The notes beneath the pieces are model-generated. The model was not told where the DNA came from, made no database searches, and saw only the letters and a program-made list of their open reading frames with translations. Shown piece after piece: positions 11,391 to 22,037 of a stretch of 64,000 nucleotides of DNA. Both the position numbers and the translations under genes were made by a program. Numbering within the stretch: position 1 is the first letter of the stretch; every line of letters starts with the position of its first letter. Source of the stretch: Brachypterus glaber (Eukaryota > Arthropoda > Insecta > Coleoptera > Kateretidae); contig OY294048.1 of NCBI GenBank assembly GCA_958510825.1, positions 18,617,589-18,681,588 of the forward strand, written 5' to 3'.

Positions 11391-11620
11391 TGTATTTTTC
11401 CTTCTTTTTAAGTAAATATGCTGCTAGTGCTGTGATAGGTTCTGGTGGTCTTTCCTTTATGAGAAACGTCAAAGTGTTCATAAGTATTGGCACTACTGTT
11501 TGATCCAAATAATCTTTGGGGTTCAGGGTCAACAAATCTGCTCTTGTTTTAGGCTTTTTTATTTATTCGTCCTTCAACTTTAACACAGCTTTTATTAATT
11601 TACAATACTGAATCAAATTT
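11391..11620 (-). pseudogene. Broken partial copy of the Dpy-30 ORF (copy 2)
   Basis: It is closely similar to the intact ORF from KAVLKLKDE through the Dpy-30 motif (YLDQTVVPILMNTLTFLIKE) to the C-terminus. A stop replaces E/M after KDE and another stop lies near the end. The N-terminal third is absent. Confidence 0.87.
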
Positions 11621-11850
11621 ACTCCAAATTTAAGACAGCTTTTATTAATTTGCTATACGAAACGTCAAAGCGTTCATTAGTATTGGCACTACTATTTGAT
11701 CTTTGGAGTTTAGGGTCAACAAATCTGCCATTGTTTTAAGCTTTTTCATTTCTTCGTCCTCCAATTTTAAGACAGCTTTTATTAATTTACAATACTAAAT
11801 CAAATTTACTCCAAATTTAAGACAACTTTTATTAATTTGCTATACGAAAC
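11621..11850 (-). pseudogene. Further Dpy-30 fragments (copy 1 and duplicated junction)
   Basis: 11663-11790 repeats the central part of the ORF with an internal deletion that removes the first Dpy-30 helix. A short segment, ACTCCAAATTTAAGACAGCT and its continuation to CTATACGAAAC, occurs at both 11621-11662 and 11807-11850. The array therefore grew by unequal tandem duplication rather than by separate insertions. Confidence 0.75.
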
Positions 11851-11956
11851 GAAAAAAAAAAAAAAAACAAAAAATAAAAAACAATATAGAAATTTTATTT
11901 TTTTACTAATGAAGTATTTTTATCATTTTATATTTTTTAAAATAAAGGAAACTAGG

Positions 11957-12391
11957 CTAAGAGTTAAAATTAAACAGTTCATTCATGTATTTTTCCTTAT
12001 TTTTAAGTAAATATGCTGCTAGTGCTGTGATTGGTTCTGGTGGTCTTTCCTCTATGAGAAACGTCAAAGCGTTCATTAATATTGGCACTACTGTTTGATC
12101 CAAATAATCTTTGGAGTTCAAGGTCAACAAATCTGCTCTTGTTTTAGGCTTTTTCATTTCTTCGTCCTCCAACTTTAAGACAGCTTTTATTAGTTTACAG
12201 TTCTCCGGGCTACCGGCCAAATTACATATTTCGGCCGCTATTCTTTCAGTAGGTATTTCTGTGCTGTGTTGTCTTTCTGGGATTTTAATTTCTTCTTTTT
12301 CTTGTTTCCCATGTTTGATTTTATTCGCTTGTTTGCTTGTAGTTAAACTTTGGTTTTCGTGTATTTTTTTATCTTCTTCAGTGTTACTCAT
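11957..12391 (-). CDS. Dpy-30L1-like: Dpy-30 domain protein, intronless
   Basis: This 144-residue ORF is uninterrupted. Residues 1-60 are hydrophilic, K/E/Q-rich and low in complexity. Residues about 93-132 form a Dpy-30 motif: DYLDQTVVPILMNALTFLIE, then ERPPEPITALAAYLLKNK. In known proteins this two-helix motif dimerises and docks on an amphipathic helix of a partner, for example Ash2 in histone H3K4 methyltransferase complexes or anchoring proteins in cilia; which applies here cannot be told. Known Dpy-30 proteins are about 100-135 residues, so the length fits. The start has G at -3. The gene lies in intron 4 of the receptor, in the same orientation, and has no introns, suggesting a retrocopy or a small lineage-specific paralogue. 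The open frame beside three broken copies argues for selection on this copy, though recent origin is an alternative. Confidence 0.8.
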   Translation of the reverse strand: MSNTEEDKKIHENQSLTTSKQANKIKHGKQEKEEIKIPERQHSTEIPTERIAAEICNLAGSPENCKLIKAVLKLEDEEMKKPKTRADLLTLNSKDYLDQTVVPILMNALTFLIEERPPEPITALAAYLLKNKEKYMNELFNFNS

Positions 12392-12539
12392 GTCAAGATT
12401 TTGAACAATAATGACGTATTTTCAAGTCAAATAAGACATTTAGGATTACTATACCGGGTGTTTCAGAAAGGCGGTTTACCCCCGTAACATTTTGATTTTT
12501 TGAGTAGAATCCCGAAATTTTCAGGAGCCAGAATACATT

Positions 12540-13345
12540 TATGGCTCTGGGAAAAAATAGCGCTGGTCAAAATAGCGTGTCCCAAAATAGCGCGTACAAA
12601 AGAGCGCTAGGACAAACAGCGCTGGTCAAAGAAGCGCTAGGACAAAACAGCGCTGGTTAAATGAGCGCTCGGATAAAATAGAGTGTCCCAAAATAGCGCT
12701 GGTCAAATGAGCGCTAGGACAAAATAGCGCATCATTAAATAAAACTTGCATAAAATATATCAAATAATTTAATTGACAACAAAACAATAAAAATAAAAAA
12801 ACACAAAATACGTTAACGCAAACGAAAGTTTTCCATTAAAAACAAACACCAAACCAGCAAAAAACCAAAGCAACCCTACGTAAACCTAAATCAACGCCCC
12901 CTACTAAAAAAACACCCAGCAGGCTCAAAATCAACGTTAACGTAAACCAACGTTTCCTATTTTCCTATTAAAAAAAAAACACCAAACCAGCAAAAAAACA
13001 AACCATCCAATGTTAACGTAACAAAGTTTACCATAAAAAAAACAACGTTAAGGTAAACCAAGGCCCTCCACTAATTTTTGTGGGCCTGATGCGCACCGTA
13101 ACCCTAAATTCATTCAGAAAGCGCTCCTTTGAGACCCGTTATTTTGTCCAAGCGCTATTTCGAGACGCGCTATTTCGAGACGCGCTATTTTGTGACGCGC
13201 TATTTTGTCCAAGGGCTCTTTTGGGTAGAGCTATTTCGTCCAAGCGCTCTTTTGGGTCGCGCTATTTTGTCCGAGCGCTCTTTTGGGTCGCGCTGTTTTG
13301 TCCAGCGCTCATTTGACCAGCGCTCTTTTAGAGCGGAGAGCACAT
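12540..13345. mobile_element. Foldback element with arms made of AGCGCT-centred short repeats
   Basis: The left arm (about 12540-12735) consists of some ten degenerate units around TAGCGCTGGTCAAAA and AGCGCTAGGACAAAA. The right arm (about 13119-13345) holds the complementary units around TTTTGTCCAAGCGCT. The outer ends are also inverted (ACATTTATGGCTCTG against AGAGCACATTTAT-like sequence). The 380-bp centre is A/C-rich with repeated CACCAAACCAGCAAAAAA and ACGTTAACGTAAACCAA blocks. Each core AGCGCT is itself a palindrome. The two plus-strand ORFs here (13080-13383) are translations of the repeat. No transposase is present. Confidence 0.8.
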
Positions 13346-13349
13346 TTAT

Positions 13350-14903
13350 AATTTATGATACTTCGACATTGACAGAAAATTGATGGTTAGTTAGAGGACA
13401 ATAATGCGGATTCTAGAGAGTCCGCTATGTCCATTACCTAGCAGAGTGTGTCAGATATGACAGGGTCAGGTTGCAAGTCTTTGAAACTCAAAGACTCAAC
13501 CAAGATAAACTAAAAGACCTCCACTGGACCAATATCCTGACCTTTATTGAAAAGACTGCAGGTTCAAGGAGTACTCAAATTAGTAAATGGGGCCATAAAT
13601 GGCCTATTTGTCCGGCTTTGGCCAACCCAAAAATTTACTACTACTACTAGAGGGACTGTCTGTAATACGAATACGAATAACAAAGTCTGGACCGTCTGTG
13701 CCGCGTATGTCCCTCAAAATCCAAAGTGATCAAAAATACAAAAACTGAAAATAATTAAAAAGTATACATAGTAGTGTGTTTTTTATGAATAGTTATTAAA
13801 ATTTATGTAATAAACAATTGTGGGCCAAAGGGTCGCGGAAAAGTTTAACATAATATCAAAATAGTGTTATACATATAATTTTTATCAGTCATATACATAC
13901 AGGGTAATGCACCTAACAGAAATCACTCGTATTATGACGGTATTATTAAAGTTATCAAAATAAAATTTATACCAGTTAATAATAGACCCAAAAAGTTACA
14001 AGTGTGCTGAAAGAAAAGTTTTCTACTAGCTTTTGTTTTCGAGAAACAGAGTATTTAGCAGTCATTTTAGCTATTAAGTATTTTATATAAAATAATATAA
14101 TAGTAATAGTAGTTTTCGTAATGATTAGGCGACTTTAGTCCTTAGTGCACGAGAATGACGATGAGAAGCGAAGTCAAAAAATCATTCAAGTGCGCTAAGG
14201 AATTGTTGCAAAAGAGTTGCGAACAACATTCTTCGTTTGATCTATAGTCTAGACTTTGTAAAAATGTATAATTTAAAGAATTACCTGTGTTTAATTTTGA
14301 TATTTCAAAATTTTATAAACGTCAAATGACTTTTGTCAAAATAAAAGCTATGTGTTATCGTTTGGATAAATGAGTTTGCATAGTTGTCATTTCATTCAAA
14401 TATACCCTATGTACTCGTCCGATGGAAAAATATCGCAAGGAGAATATATAGTGAACATGCTTTTTTCTTTATTTCGTGTACACTAGGTCGTACGAAGAAT
14501 AATTGTTATTTTTCCTTACATGGTTAAAAAATATTTAATAATTTTAAATTACTTAATTTTTAAATTTAATAATAAATTTTACATATTTTTTAAAGGATTA
14601 TTTAACAAGAATCCTATGAATTTTGTCTATTTTCATCTCTACTTAGATTTTCAAGATCAGACTTTAAATGTCATAAGGGTTTTATGAATTGTCAAATCTA
14701 AATAGTCTTTAAATTGGATAAACAAACCTTAACATTTAAAAAGGAGACATTTTTAATAAATAAAGTAAAAGCCACGCGGGGGTTATTATTGAGTTTATCT
14801 ATTTAAAATAAAGCTGATAATTGTCTCATTATCTGTATGTATTGGATAAATACAATAAATAAAAGTCCCCTTGAAATAAATAATAAAAATCCGTCCTCTG
14901 ACT
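13350..14903. other. Intron stretch without recognised genes
   Basis: 13380-13730 is less AT-rich than its surroundings and appears once in this window. It contains GGATTCTAGAGAGTCC and other short palindromes but no conserved ORF; the 60-residue ORF at 13547 has no recognisable motif. 13740-14650 is AT-rich with nothing identifiable. 14755-14850 (GCCACGCGGGGGTTATTATT and neighbours) is an inverted copy of 31970-32055, so at least this piece belongs to an interspersed repeat. Confidence 0.45.
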
Positions 14904-15719
14904 ACACTAGGCAACACGGTTTCTTGCCCTGATTGTATACATATGTTTTTTGACTAATTTTAGGTCGCTAAGACCGAATCTGGCCTTTCTACTACCTCAG
15001 ATTTCTGAGAAAAATGAGACAAATTGGCAAAAAAACATCATTTTAGGTCACTTTTGTTCTAAAATGATGGGAGATAAAAACATTCTAAAGACAAATTTGT
15101 GTTCGGTGCGCCGAATCAATATTAATTAAAAAATACCCAACTTAGATTATGGAAACTTTAAATTCATAGGTAGAATAAGTAAGGATACTAGGGAAAAAAT
15201 ATTAAAAAAAAAATTGATCCTGTCACACAAATAAGTAGGGGTGGGGGTGAGGAAATGGGTGCATAAGCGGATAAGCTTAGTGCCACGTACTTATGCTAAA
15301 AAACGCCAAAAAGCATCACTAGGTGGTCAAAAATAAACCAAAAATAAAATATAATACACTAAAAATATTTTACGTAATGTAGTGATATTTTATGATGTAA
15401 AGCCATTAAAAAAAAAAAAACAAAAAAAAATAATAAACAATATTGTTTTTTAAAAATTAGAATAATTTCCCGTACTAAAATTTAAAAAATAAGACGTGCT
15501 GGATTTTTTTAAGGTCAAATTCGGATTTTGTTAAAATTGGTAAGAAAAATTTTTTTGGGATCGGATAAAAAGTTTACACTGTGTGCTTTAATTTTATTGC
15601 TTTTTCATTTCTTTACTTTTTAAGAACAAACTAAGCAAAATAAAAAAAAATATTTGTATAAATATTTTTGTAGAGAATTTTATAATCTACAAATTAAGTC
15701 TTATAAAATTTTTATACAA
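14904..15719 (+). repeat. 0.8-kb interspersed repeat, copy A (inverted partner at 23920-24740)
   Basis: It begins GCAACACGGTTTCTTGCCC, contains GACCGAATCTGGCC, a T/A-rich centre and GGGAGATAAAAACATTC, and ends GTAGAGAATTTTATAATCTA. The whole segment matches 23920-24740 in opposite orientation with moderate divergence. No ORF. 15880-15960 repeats the motif GGCCAGATTCGGATTCT. Confidence 0.75.
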
Positions 15720-15995
15720 CCTTGATAGTTTTGCCATAAATGAGCAATTAAGTAAACTCTGCACATTAATTTTAAACTTTTTATTTTTTTTTTCGTGTAC
15801 TTTCAGGTCCTTCACATGGAGATTTTTGAATTCCTTGTATTTTTTTTAAGATTTTGAAAAAAAAAACGTCATTATTCCCTGGAATTATGTCTCAAAAATG
15901 TGAGGTTTTTTCTAAGGCCAGATTCGGATTCTACGCCCTTGAATTAGTAAGAAAAATTTGTTGCCTAGTGCTATCAGGTAAATTCTAAACACTAC

Positions 15996-16153
15996 CTGTA
16001 GTCAGTATCTTCTCCCAGTTGGCGAACAGTAATGGGAAATTCGTAGGGTCCATGTGCCTTTAAGAGCTCCTGTAGCCGCACTAATCCCTCGTTATTTTCG
16101 TAAATAATGGTAAAGGATTTCCAGCCCCAAGCCTTCACCAAATCCACGTACGC
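15996..16153 (-). CDS. KaiR1D-like: Kainate-type ionotropic glutamate receptor, coding exon 4
   Basis: This 158-nt exon is in phase 0 at its start and phase 2 at its end. It encodes residues about 141-193: AYVDLVKAWGWKSFTIIYEN, then NEGLVRLQELLKAHG and PITVRQLGEDTDYR. The block WGWKSFTIIYE-NEGL-RLQELL is diagnostic of kainate-class amino-terminal domains. Acceptor TTTCAG and donor CTACAG|GTAGTG fit. The in-frame ATG 39 bp upstream of the acceptor is intron and not a start. The split arginine codon joins exactly to exon 5. Confidence 0.95.
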
Positions 16154-16159
16154 CTGAAA

Positions 16160-17280
16160 TGAAAAATATTTGTTTAATAAATAATTTCTCATAAGCTTAT
16201 GGCGACACTTTTTTACTTATACCCTACAGGGTCCTTTAAAAATAATGTGACTTCATTTGTGGGCAATGTAATGCACTATACCTAGGTATAACTACACGGT
16301 GCGGTAGATGGAAAATTTAGTTCAAACGTTTTTTTTTTAGTAAATAGATTCTATATTACCTACCTAGCAATAATAAAAAGAATATTTCGAGAAGATTTGT
16401 AAACCCCCTGTAGCGTCACAGTGTTTTTTTTTGGGGAATAGGTCCCAGTTTGTCAATCAACCATTGATAGAGTTTATTTTTTTTTTTTTTGAACTTTATT
16501 TTGTTTTAGTTGTTCGAGATCAAGAAATGCAAAATGGCGATCTTTGACTTCAAAAAACCATATAGTGCAGAAAAATGAGCTCTATCGCCTGATTTTATTT
16601 TCTATCGTCATTTGTTTCTTATTTATTTAAAGTCAAAGATGGCCATTTCTTGATTGTAAAAACCGGTCAGATTTTAAGAAAAACTTTAAATTGCATTAAC
16701 TAAAGAGTATTTCGTGGAAAAATAGATATATTTTTTTGTTAATTTTCCACAATTTTCTTTGTGTAGAAAAAGATAGCACCACTCACTGCTCATTCTAACA
16801 CTTGATATGATATAGTATCTAAAACTAAAATAGATTCATTCCGTTTTTAAAAATTGTGTATTTTTCTACATTCTAAACTAGTCGTATAAAAAGTCCAAAC
16901 CAAAATGGGAGGTATATATGAGCGGGCTAGAGCCGCCTTTTAAGGCGACTTAAAAGTAAAATGAGTTATAAAAAAGTGTTCATATTATATTTTATTAATA
17001 TTTTATTTATAGTGTTAGGTTTTAAAATAATTACTTTGCTGTTTTAATATATGAGGAGGAGACTTTTAAAATGCATTTTGTCTGTTTTAAAAATGAAGGA
17101 GGTTTAGCTCCTTTACGACGCATATTTGAATATATGTGTATAGGATGTTTTTTTTTTTCATATTTTATGATGTAGAATCGCCCCTTTTTGACCCTATTTC
17201 AAATAGACTCTGTATATACTCTTATACTTTTATACTCTTTACAGTGAATAGTATATTATATTTTCCCAGATGCTTATTAA
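16160..17280. other. Receptor intron 3, mostly unclassified
   Basis: The 1.6-kb intron between exons 4 and 3 holds one hairpin (16520-16656) and the piggyBac-type MITE beginning at 17281. 17096-17200 (GGTTTAGCTCCTTTACGACG and following) is a fragment of the family seen as a hairpin at 31340-31685. Confidence 0.5.
16520..16656. repeat. Inverted-repeat element, about 137 bp
   Basis: CAAGAAATGCAAAATGGCGA and following TCTTTGACTT pair with AAGTCAAAGATGGCCATTTC at the other end. It lies about 370 bp upstream of exon 4 in the sense of transcription. Confidence 0.65.
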
Positions 17281-17612
17281 CCCGTAAGTACTACTAATGG
17301 GTCCTAGGGACCCGAGCGTGAAATATTTTTAAGTCGTTAGACGGAGCAGCTGAGCATTTTAGGGATCTTCTTAACTCTGTGTGCTTGAGATCGATGTCTG
17401 GGACACAATTGTCGAGTGCAGTATTTTCGCATTATTAGGTTAGTCGGATCCGTTGAACCCAATAGTATTTACTTTTAAATTTTTAAAATGTTTATTTATA
17501 TGTAAATAATAAATATTTTTTAATAATCATTTTTTTTTTGTTCAAATTAACTATCTGGGTCTCTGGGACCCAGTAGTAGTAGTTACGTAATAAAGATGAT
17601 TAGTAATACGGG
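17281..17612. mobile_element. piggyBac-type MITE in a TTAA target
   Basis: The 332-bp element is flanked by TTAA on both sides (17277-17280 and 17613-17616). Its ends are CCCGTAAGTA and TACGGG inverted. Subterminal ATGGGTCCTAGGGACCC on the left and GGGTCTCTGGGACCCAGTAG on the right form the second inverted pair. A TTAA target with CCC-starting ends is the hallmark of piggyBac elements. No transposase is encoded. Confidence 0.85.
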
Positions 17613-17762
17613 TTAACTGAGGAACAGCCTTCTAATTGCAATTTGTGCATTTTAGAAAGGGATAGAATGCGTATATAAGGTCTGGTATCCGGTATATAAA
17701 ACGTAATTTTTTTTTTTTAAGGTTACATGTAACCGTTGTACGTTTTTTCAGTGAACGTTTAC

Positions 17763-17947
17763 CTTCGAAAGAGTTGTGGGATGTGGATAAAGATTAACCA
17801 GACAGCTTTCCCTGCGGAGTCTATAGTCCCAGCGCGTTTCCAAGTGCGGAATTTCCATCGTGTCACATATCGACTGAACGTGGCTCGCAGTGTGGGCGGA
17901 CTGGGGGCCGAAGATAGCTGCCACTCCGGTCCTCAGCAGGTGACAAA
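17763..17947 (-). CDS. KaiR1D-like: Kainate-type ionotropic glutamate receptor, coding exon 3
   Basis: This 185-nt exon completes a split valine codon (G|TT) and ends in phase 0. It encodes residues about 79-140: CHLLRTGVAAIFGPQSAHTA, then SHVQSICDTMEIPHLETRWD and YRLRRESCLVNLYPHPTTLS. The GVAAIFGPQS-HTASHVQSIC block is the first-lobe core of the amino-terminal domain and is among the most conserved receptor segments. The cysteine at the start of the exon is positioned for the domain's usual disulphide. Acceptor TTTCAG and donor TCGAAG|GTAAAC are good. Upstream (higher coordinates) the intron is 25.6 kb. Confidence 0.95.
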
Positions 17948-19050
17948 CTGAAATAAAATAAAAATATATATTATACTCCAGTCATATTAGATTTAAATAT
18001 ATAGTTGTCCGCATGAAAGAAAGTCTCCGGGGAGTCTCTAAGGGGAGGAATCATTCGAGCTCGCTTCTTTCCGTCAAGAGCATTATAAGACGTGCCTGCC
18101 TAAAACGGGCCGCACACACATTCAAAACATATTTCCCGTAGCCACAGATCCGTGCGTCAAACTATACCAGTAGTTACGGAAAAATTCGCGTTTGTCTAAA
18201 TTTTTGTGTAAGCCTTGGCCTTGTCATTATAAACATTCGGTGAAAATTTCCCATGTGTGCGACTTGAGCTTAATTTCTTTCTTTTGCAATTAATCGGCAC
18301 ATATGTGGTTTTTCGCGAATATCTCGGTCAGATTTGCAGTTCACGGAAAAAAAAAATTATAGCTAGGAGCGCTATAACACACATACCAAGCAAATTATAA
18401 TCGCTTATTATATAAATACAAGGCTTTCTCTTACAATTATGGCAGTCAGTGTAAAAATTTATATGAAATACTTTAATTGTTTAGTGAATAATAAAATATA
18501 ACAAATAGTATGGCATTTATAGCTTAAATAGATTTAATTATTGTCCCTGCTAATAATTTTTATAATATAATAAAATTTCTGTAAATTTATAATAGTGCCT
18601 GTAATAAATATAATCGTGTCTGTAATATATATAATCGTTTCCAATTTATTTTTAACATTATTAGTTATTGTGTCCCTTATAATCTATAGCTTAAATCACT
18701 ATAATTTGGCACTGTTACCAAATATCTTATAATGTATAGCGCATAGCCCACTAATTTCTTTCCGTGTTATACAAAAGAACTTATAATGAAATTTGTCGAG
18801 CATAAAATTCTCTACAAAAAATGTTGTGTAACTTTTCTTGAAATCTCTACCGTTTTTGCGCTAGAGCTTTGTTAATTTACGGTGCGCATGAAATTGTTTA
18901 AACATGGTTATTTGCAACATGCAATGACTTTTGCATAAAACACGATCGGATTTCTTAGACATGCTCTTCATTGCAAATTTAAATGGGACTAAAAAATATA
19001 TATCAATTCTGATTTTTTTAAACATTCAATATTTAATTTTTTTAACAAAT
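17948..19050. other. Intron 2, 3' part: a GC-richer block then AT-rich DNA
   Basis: 17990-18380 is distinctly richer in G and C than its neighbours and occurs once in the window. It contains GGGAGTCTCTAAGGGGAGG and GCGCTATAACACACATACC-like pieces, but has no conserved ORF. It could be regulatory or an unrecognised element. 18380-18780 repeats the word TATAATCG several times, with paired TGCCTGTAATAAATATAATC and GTGTCTGTAATATATATAAT. Nothing else is recognised. Confidence 0.4.
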
Positions 19051-19057
19051 CGCCTTG

Positions 19058-19213
19058 TAAATTCCGAAACGTGGTATCTGAAAAATGGGAACTTGCCAGA
19101 GACTAGAAATTATTCTTTTTTATGGAACTAGTAGAGTAGTAATGTTTAAAAAAGGATAATTTGTTATACCTGTCAAGTGGACATTTTTCAGATACGATGT
19201 TTCGGAATTTACA
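19058..19213. repeat. Hairpin of about 155 bp
   Basis: GTAAATTCCGAAACGTGGTA followed by TCTGAAAAATG at 19058-19090 pairs with ACATTTTTCAGATACGATGT and following TTCGGAATTTAC at 19182-19213. Confidence 0.65.
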
Positions 19214-21262
19214 AGTCGACATTTAATTTTCATACTTCGAGTGTTAAAATTTTTTTTTTCACTGCAGCATTTTAATTTGGGTTAAAATAATTATTATATA
19301 CAATAACTTTTAAAATTCATTTATTTTCAGCGGAGCTATATACAGGGTCGCCCAACTCTATTTACATAGAGATTTTCTCGAAAACTAAAAGAGATAATCA
19401 AGTTCTGAAAAAAACCGCCTTTAGTAAGAAAATAATATCTATAAAAAGTAGTCAAAAATAAAATCCATCCCTTAACCCCCTCTCCCAATTTATCCCTAAC
19501 TTTATTTTTTTTAAATAGCATCCTTATATTTTTTTGGTTGTTTTAGACAGAACTTTAGCTTAAAATACAACAGTATATTATAATTTCTATTATTAAGGTG
19601 ATAAAAAAGGTTTAAAAATAACCCCCTGATTTTAACTATATTGGGCAGCAATTTTCCGGTAAACTAAAAGAAACAATCAATTTCTACAAAAGACAGTTTA
19701 AATTAAAGAACAGTATCTATAAATATTAGCCAAAAAAATACATCTGGTAGTCTGAGCCCCTCACTCGATACTATTTTGAAGAATTTTTTGTCATAATATG
19801 CCAGGGCCGGTTTTATCCTATTTAAGGGTTTTTTATCCTAGCGCAAAATTTTGAGGGTATATGCGATATTCTGAGGTCGGATTTATTTTAAGCATCGAAA
19901 AATAAGTCAGATAACCATAGTCACGATATCATGTCACGACGTTTTTTTTTGTGGGGCTGTGTAATACACCGTTGCATTTGCAAGCTCATGCTACTTAAAA
20001 AAAAAATAAGTTAGGGGTAAGTTGTAGAATTGTGGGAGGGGGTAAACTGCCTTACTACGCTAGAACGCAGTAACTCCATTTGTCTCATAGCAGTGTTTTC
20101 AAAATATTACTTCAGAGTTGACCTGAAAACGTTGCTAGGCGAAAAATGGCGCTAATTCTTTCTAGCGTAGTAGGGCAGTATAGGGGTAAATGGAACTAGT
20201 AGAGTAGTAATGTTTAAAAAAGGATAATTTGTTATACCTGTCAAGTGGACATTTTTCAGATACGATGTTTCGGAATTTACAAGTCGACATTTAATTTTCA
20301 TACTTCGAGTGTTAAATTTTTTTTTCACTGCAGCATTTTAATTAGGGTTAAAATAATTATTATATACAATAACTTTTAAAATTCATTTATTTTCAGCGGA
20401 GCTATATACAGGGTCGCCCAACTCTATTTAAATAGAGATTTTCTCGAAAACTAAAAGAGATAATCAAGTTCTGAAAAAAAACCGCCTTTAATAAGTAAAT
20501 AATGTCTATAAAAAGTAGCCAAAATAAAAATAAAATCCATGCCTTAACCCCCTCTCCCAATTTACCCGTAACTTTATTTAAATAGCATCCTTATATATTT
20601 TTGGTTGTTTTAGACAGAACTTTAGCTTAAAATACAACAGTATATTATAATTTCTATTATTGAGAAGTGATAAAAAAGGTTTAAAAATAACCCCCTGATT
20701 TAAACTGTATTGGGCAGCGATTTTCCGGTAAACTAAAAGAAACAATCAATTTCTGCAAAAGACAGTTTAAATTAAAGAACAGTATCTATAAATTTTAGCC
20801 AAAAAAATAAATCTGGTAGTCTGAGCCCCTCACTCGATACTATTTTAAAGATTTTTTGTCATAATATACCAGTGCCGGTTTTATCCTATTTAAGGGTTTT
20901 TTTTTATCCTAGCGCAAAATTTTGAGGGTATATGCGATATTCTGATGTAGGATTTATTTTAAGCATCGAAAAACAAGTCAGATAACCATAGTCACGATAT
21001 CATGTCACGACGTTTTTTTTTGTGGGGCTGTGTAATACACCGTTGCATTTGCAAGCTCATGCTACTTAAAAAAAAATAAGTTAGGGGTAAGTTGTAGAAT
21101 TGTGGGAGGGGGTAAACTGCCTTACTACGCTAGAACGCAGTAACTCCATTTGTCTCATAGCAGTGTTTTCAAAATATTACTTCAGAGTTGACCTGAAAAT
21201 GTTGCTAGGCGAAAAATGGCGCTAATTCTTTCTAGCGTAGTAGGGCAGTATAGGGGTAAATG
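19123..21262. repeat. Tandem duplication, two units of about 1.07 kb
   Basis: Unit 1 (19123-20190) and unit 2 (20191-21262) are about 97% alike, offset 1068 bp, and both start TGGAACTAGTAGAGTAGTAA. Each unit ends with an inverted-repeat element of about 155 bp (20036-20190 and 21107-21262) with CTGCCTTACTACGCTAGAA against TTCTTTCTAGCGTAGTAGGG. No coding sequence; the ORF at 19336-19521 is within this repeat. Confidence 0.85.
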
Positions 21263-21715
21263 TTCTTTTTGGCCACTTTTTATAGATACTGTTATCTTGT
21301 TTAATCTGTATCTTGCAGAAATTTATTATCTATTTCAGTTTTCGGGAGAATAGCTGCCCAATATAGTTGAAATCAGGGGGTGATTTTTAACTTTTTTTTA
21401 CCACTTTTCAACTTAACAATAACAGCTATGATATACCATTTTATTTGTAAGCTCATGATCTATCCAAAACAACCAAAAAATTATAAGACTTTTTAAAAAA
21501 ATAAAGTTAGGGGTAAGTAGGCTTTATAGATGGTGTTGTCTTGTGGTTTTTGCAGAACTTGAATTTCTCTTTTCGTTTTCAAGAAAATCTCTATGTAAAT
21601 AGAGTTGGGCCACCCTGTATAAAGCTCCGCTGAAAATGAATGCATTTTAAAAGTTATGTATAATATTTATTTTAACCCTACTTAAAATCTTGCAGTGAAA
21701 AATAGTTATTTATGG
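21263..21715. repeat. Inverted third copy of part of the 1.07-kb unit
   Basis: This segment is the diverged reverse complement of 19290-19760, for example TAGAGTTGGGCCACCCTGTA against TACAGGGTCGCCCAACTCTA. 19.3-21.7 kb is therefore a long palindromic element whose left half was duplicated. Its right edge (GGTACTAGTGGGTAAAGTAA, 21716-21735) recurs inverted at 32258-32277. Confidence 0.7.
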
Positions 21716-21769
21716 TACTAGTGGGTAAAGTAAGATATTGTCCACGAGAGAATGTTTGACCTACGAGTT

Positions 21770-22037
21770 TGTTTTTTTTGTTTGTTGGTTTGTTTTTTAA
21801 CCTCGTACTATTCTACTTAATTGAGCATCCCCTAAGTCCAGGACTTGTATGGGCTAGTAGTAGAGGGAACCACCGGCTTTAATTGACTTTCGAACCAATA
21901 TATCTAGGGAGTACGCCTTCGCCAAATATCAATTATCAATTAACTGAAAAAGACAATTGGCGCCAGTGAGGTTTGAACTCACGATCATTAGCTCAGTGTC
22001 AATGCTATATCGATGCCTTAGACCGCTGAGCTAAATC
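21770..22037 (-). mobile_element. tRNA-derived SINE, head type B
   Basis: Read on the minus strand it starts with a tRNA-like head, GATTTAGCTCAGCGGTCTAA, containing an A box (TAGCTCAGCGG) and a B box (GTTCAAACC). It continues into a body shared with all other copies in the window (AAAGCCGGTGGTTCCCTCTA, CTTAGGGGATGCTCAATTAA). It ends CGAGGTT followed by an A/C-rich (AAAC)n-like tail. Transcription would be by RNA polymerase III and movement by LINE machinery. The head differs from the type A copies at 40570, 46000 and 59351. Confidence 0.85.

Noticed and set aside
12111..12404. 97-residue plus-strand ORF
   Set aside because: It is the antisense of the Dpy-30 ORF; its hydrophobic look comes from the complementary strand.
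13080..13383. Two overlapping ORFs with repeated FRDALF/FETRYF-like residues
   Set aside because: They are translations of the AGCGCT short-repeat arm in two frames.
15992..16192. ATG at 16192 as start of a short receptor protein
   Set aside because: A strong acceptor lies between this ATG and the conserved sequence, and the phase matches exon 3 exactly, so it is an internal exon.
17736..17951. 71-residue plus-strand ORF
   Set aside because: It is antisense to receptor exon 3.
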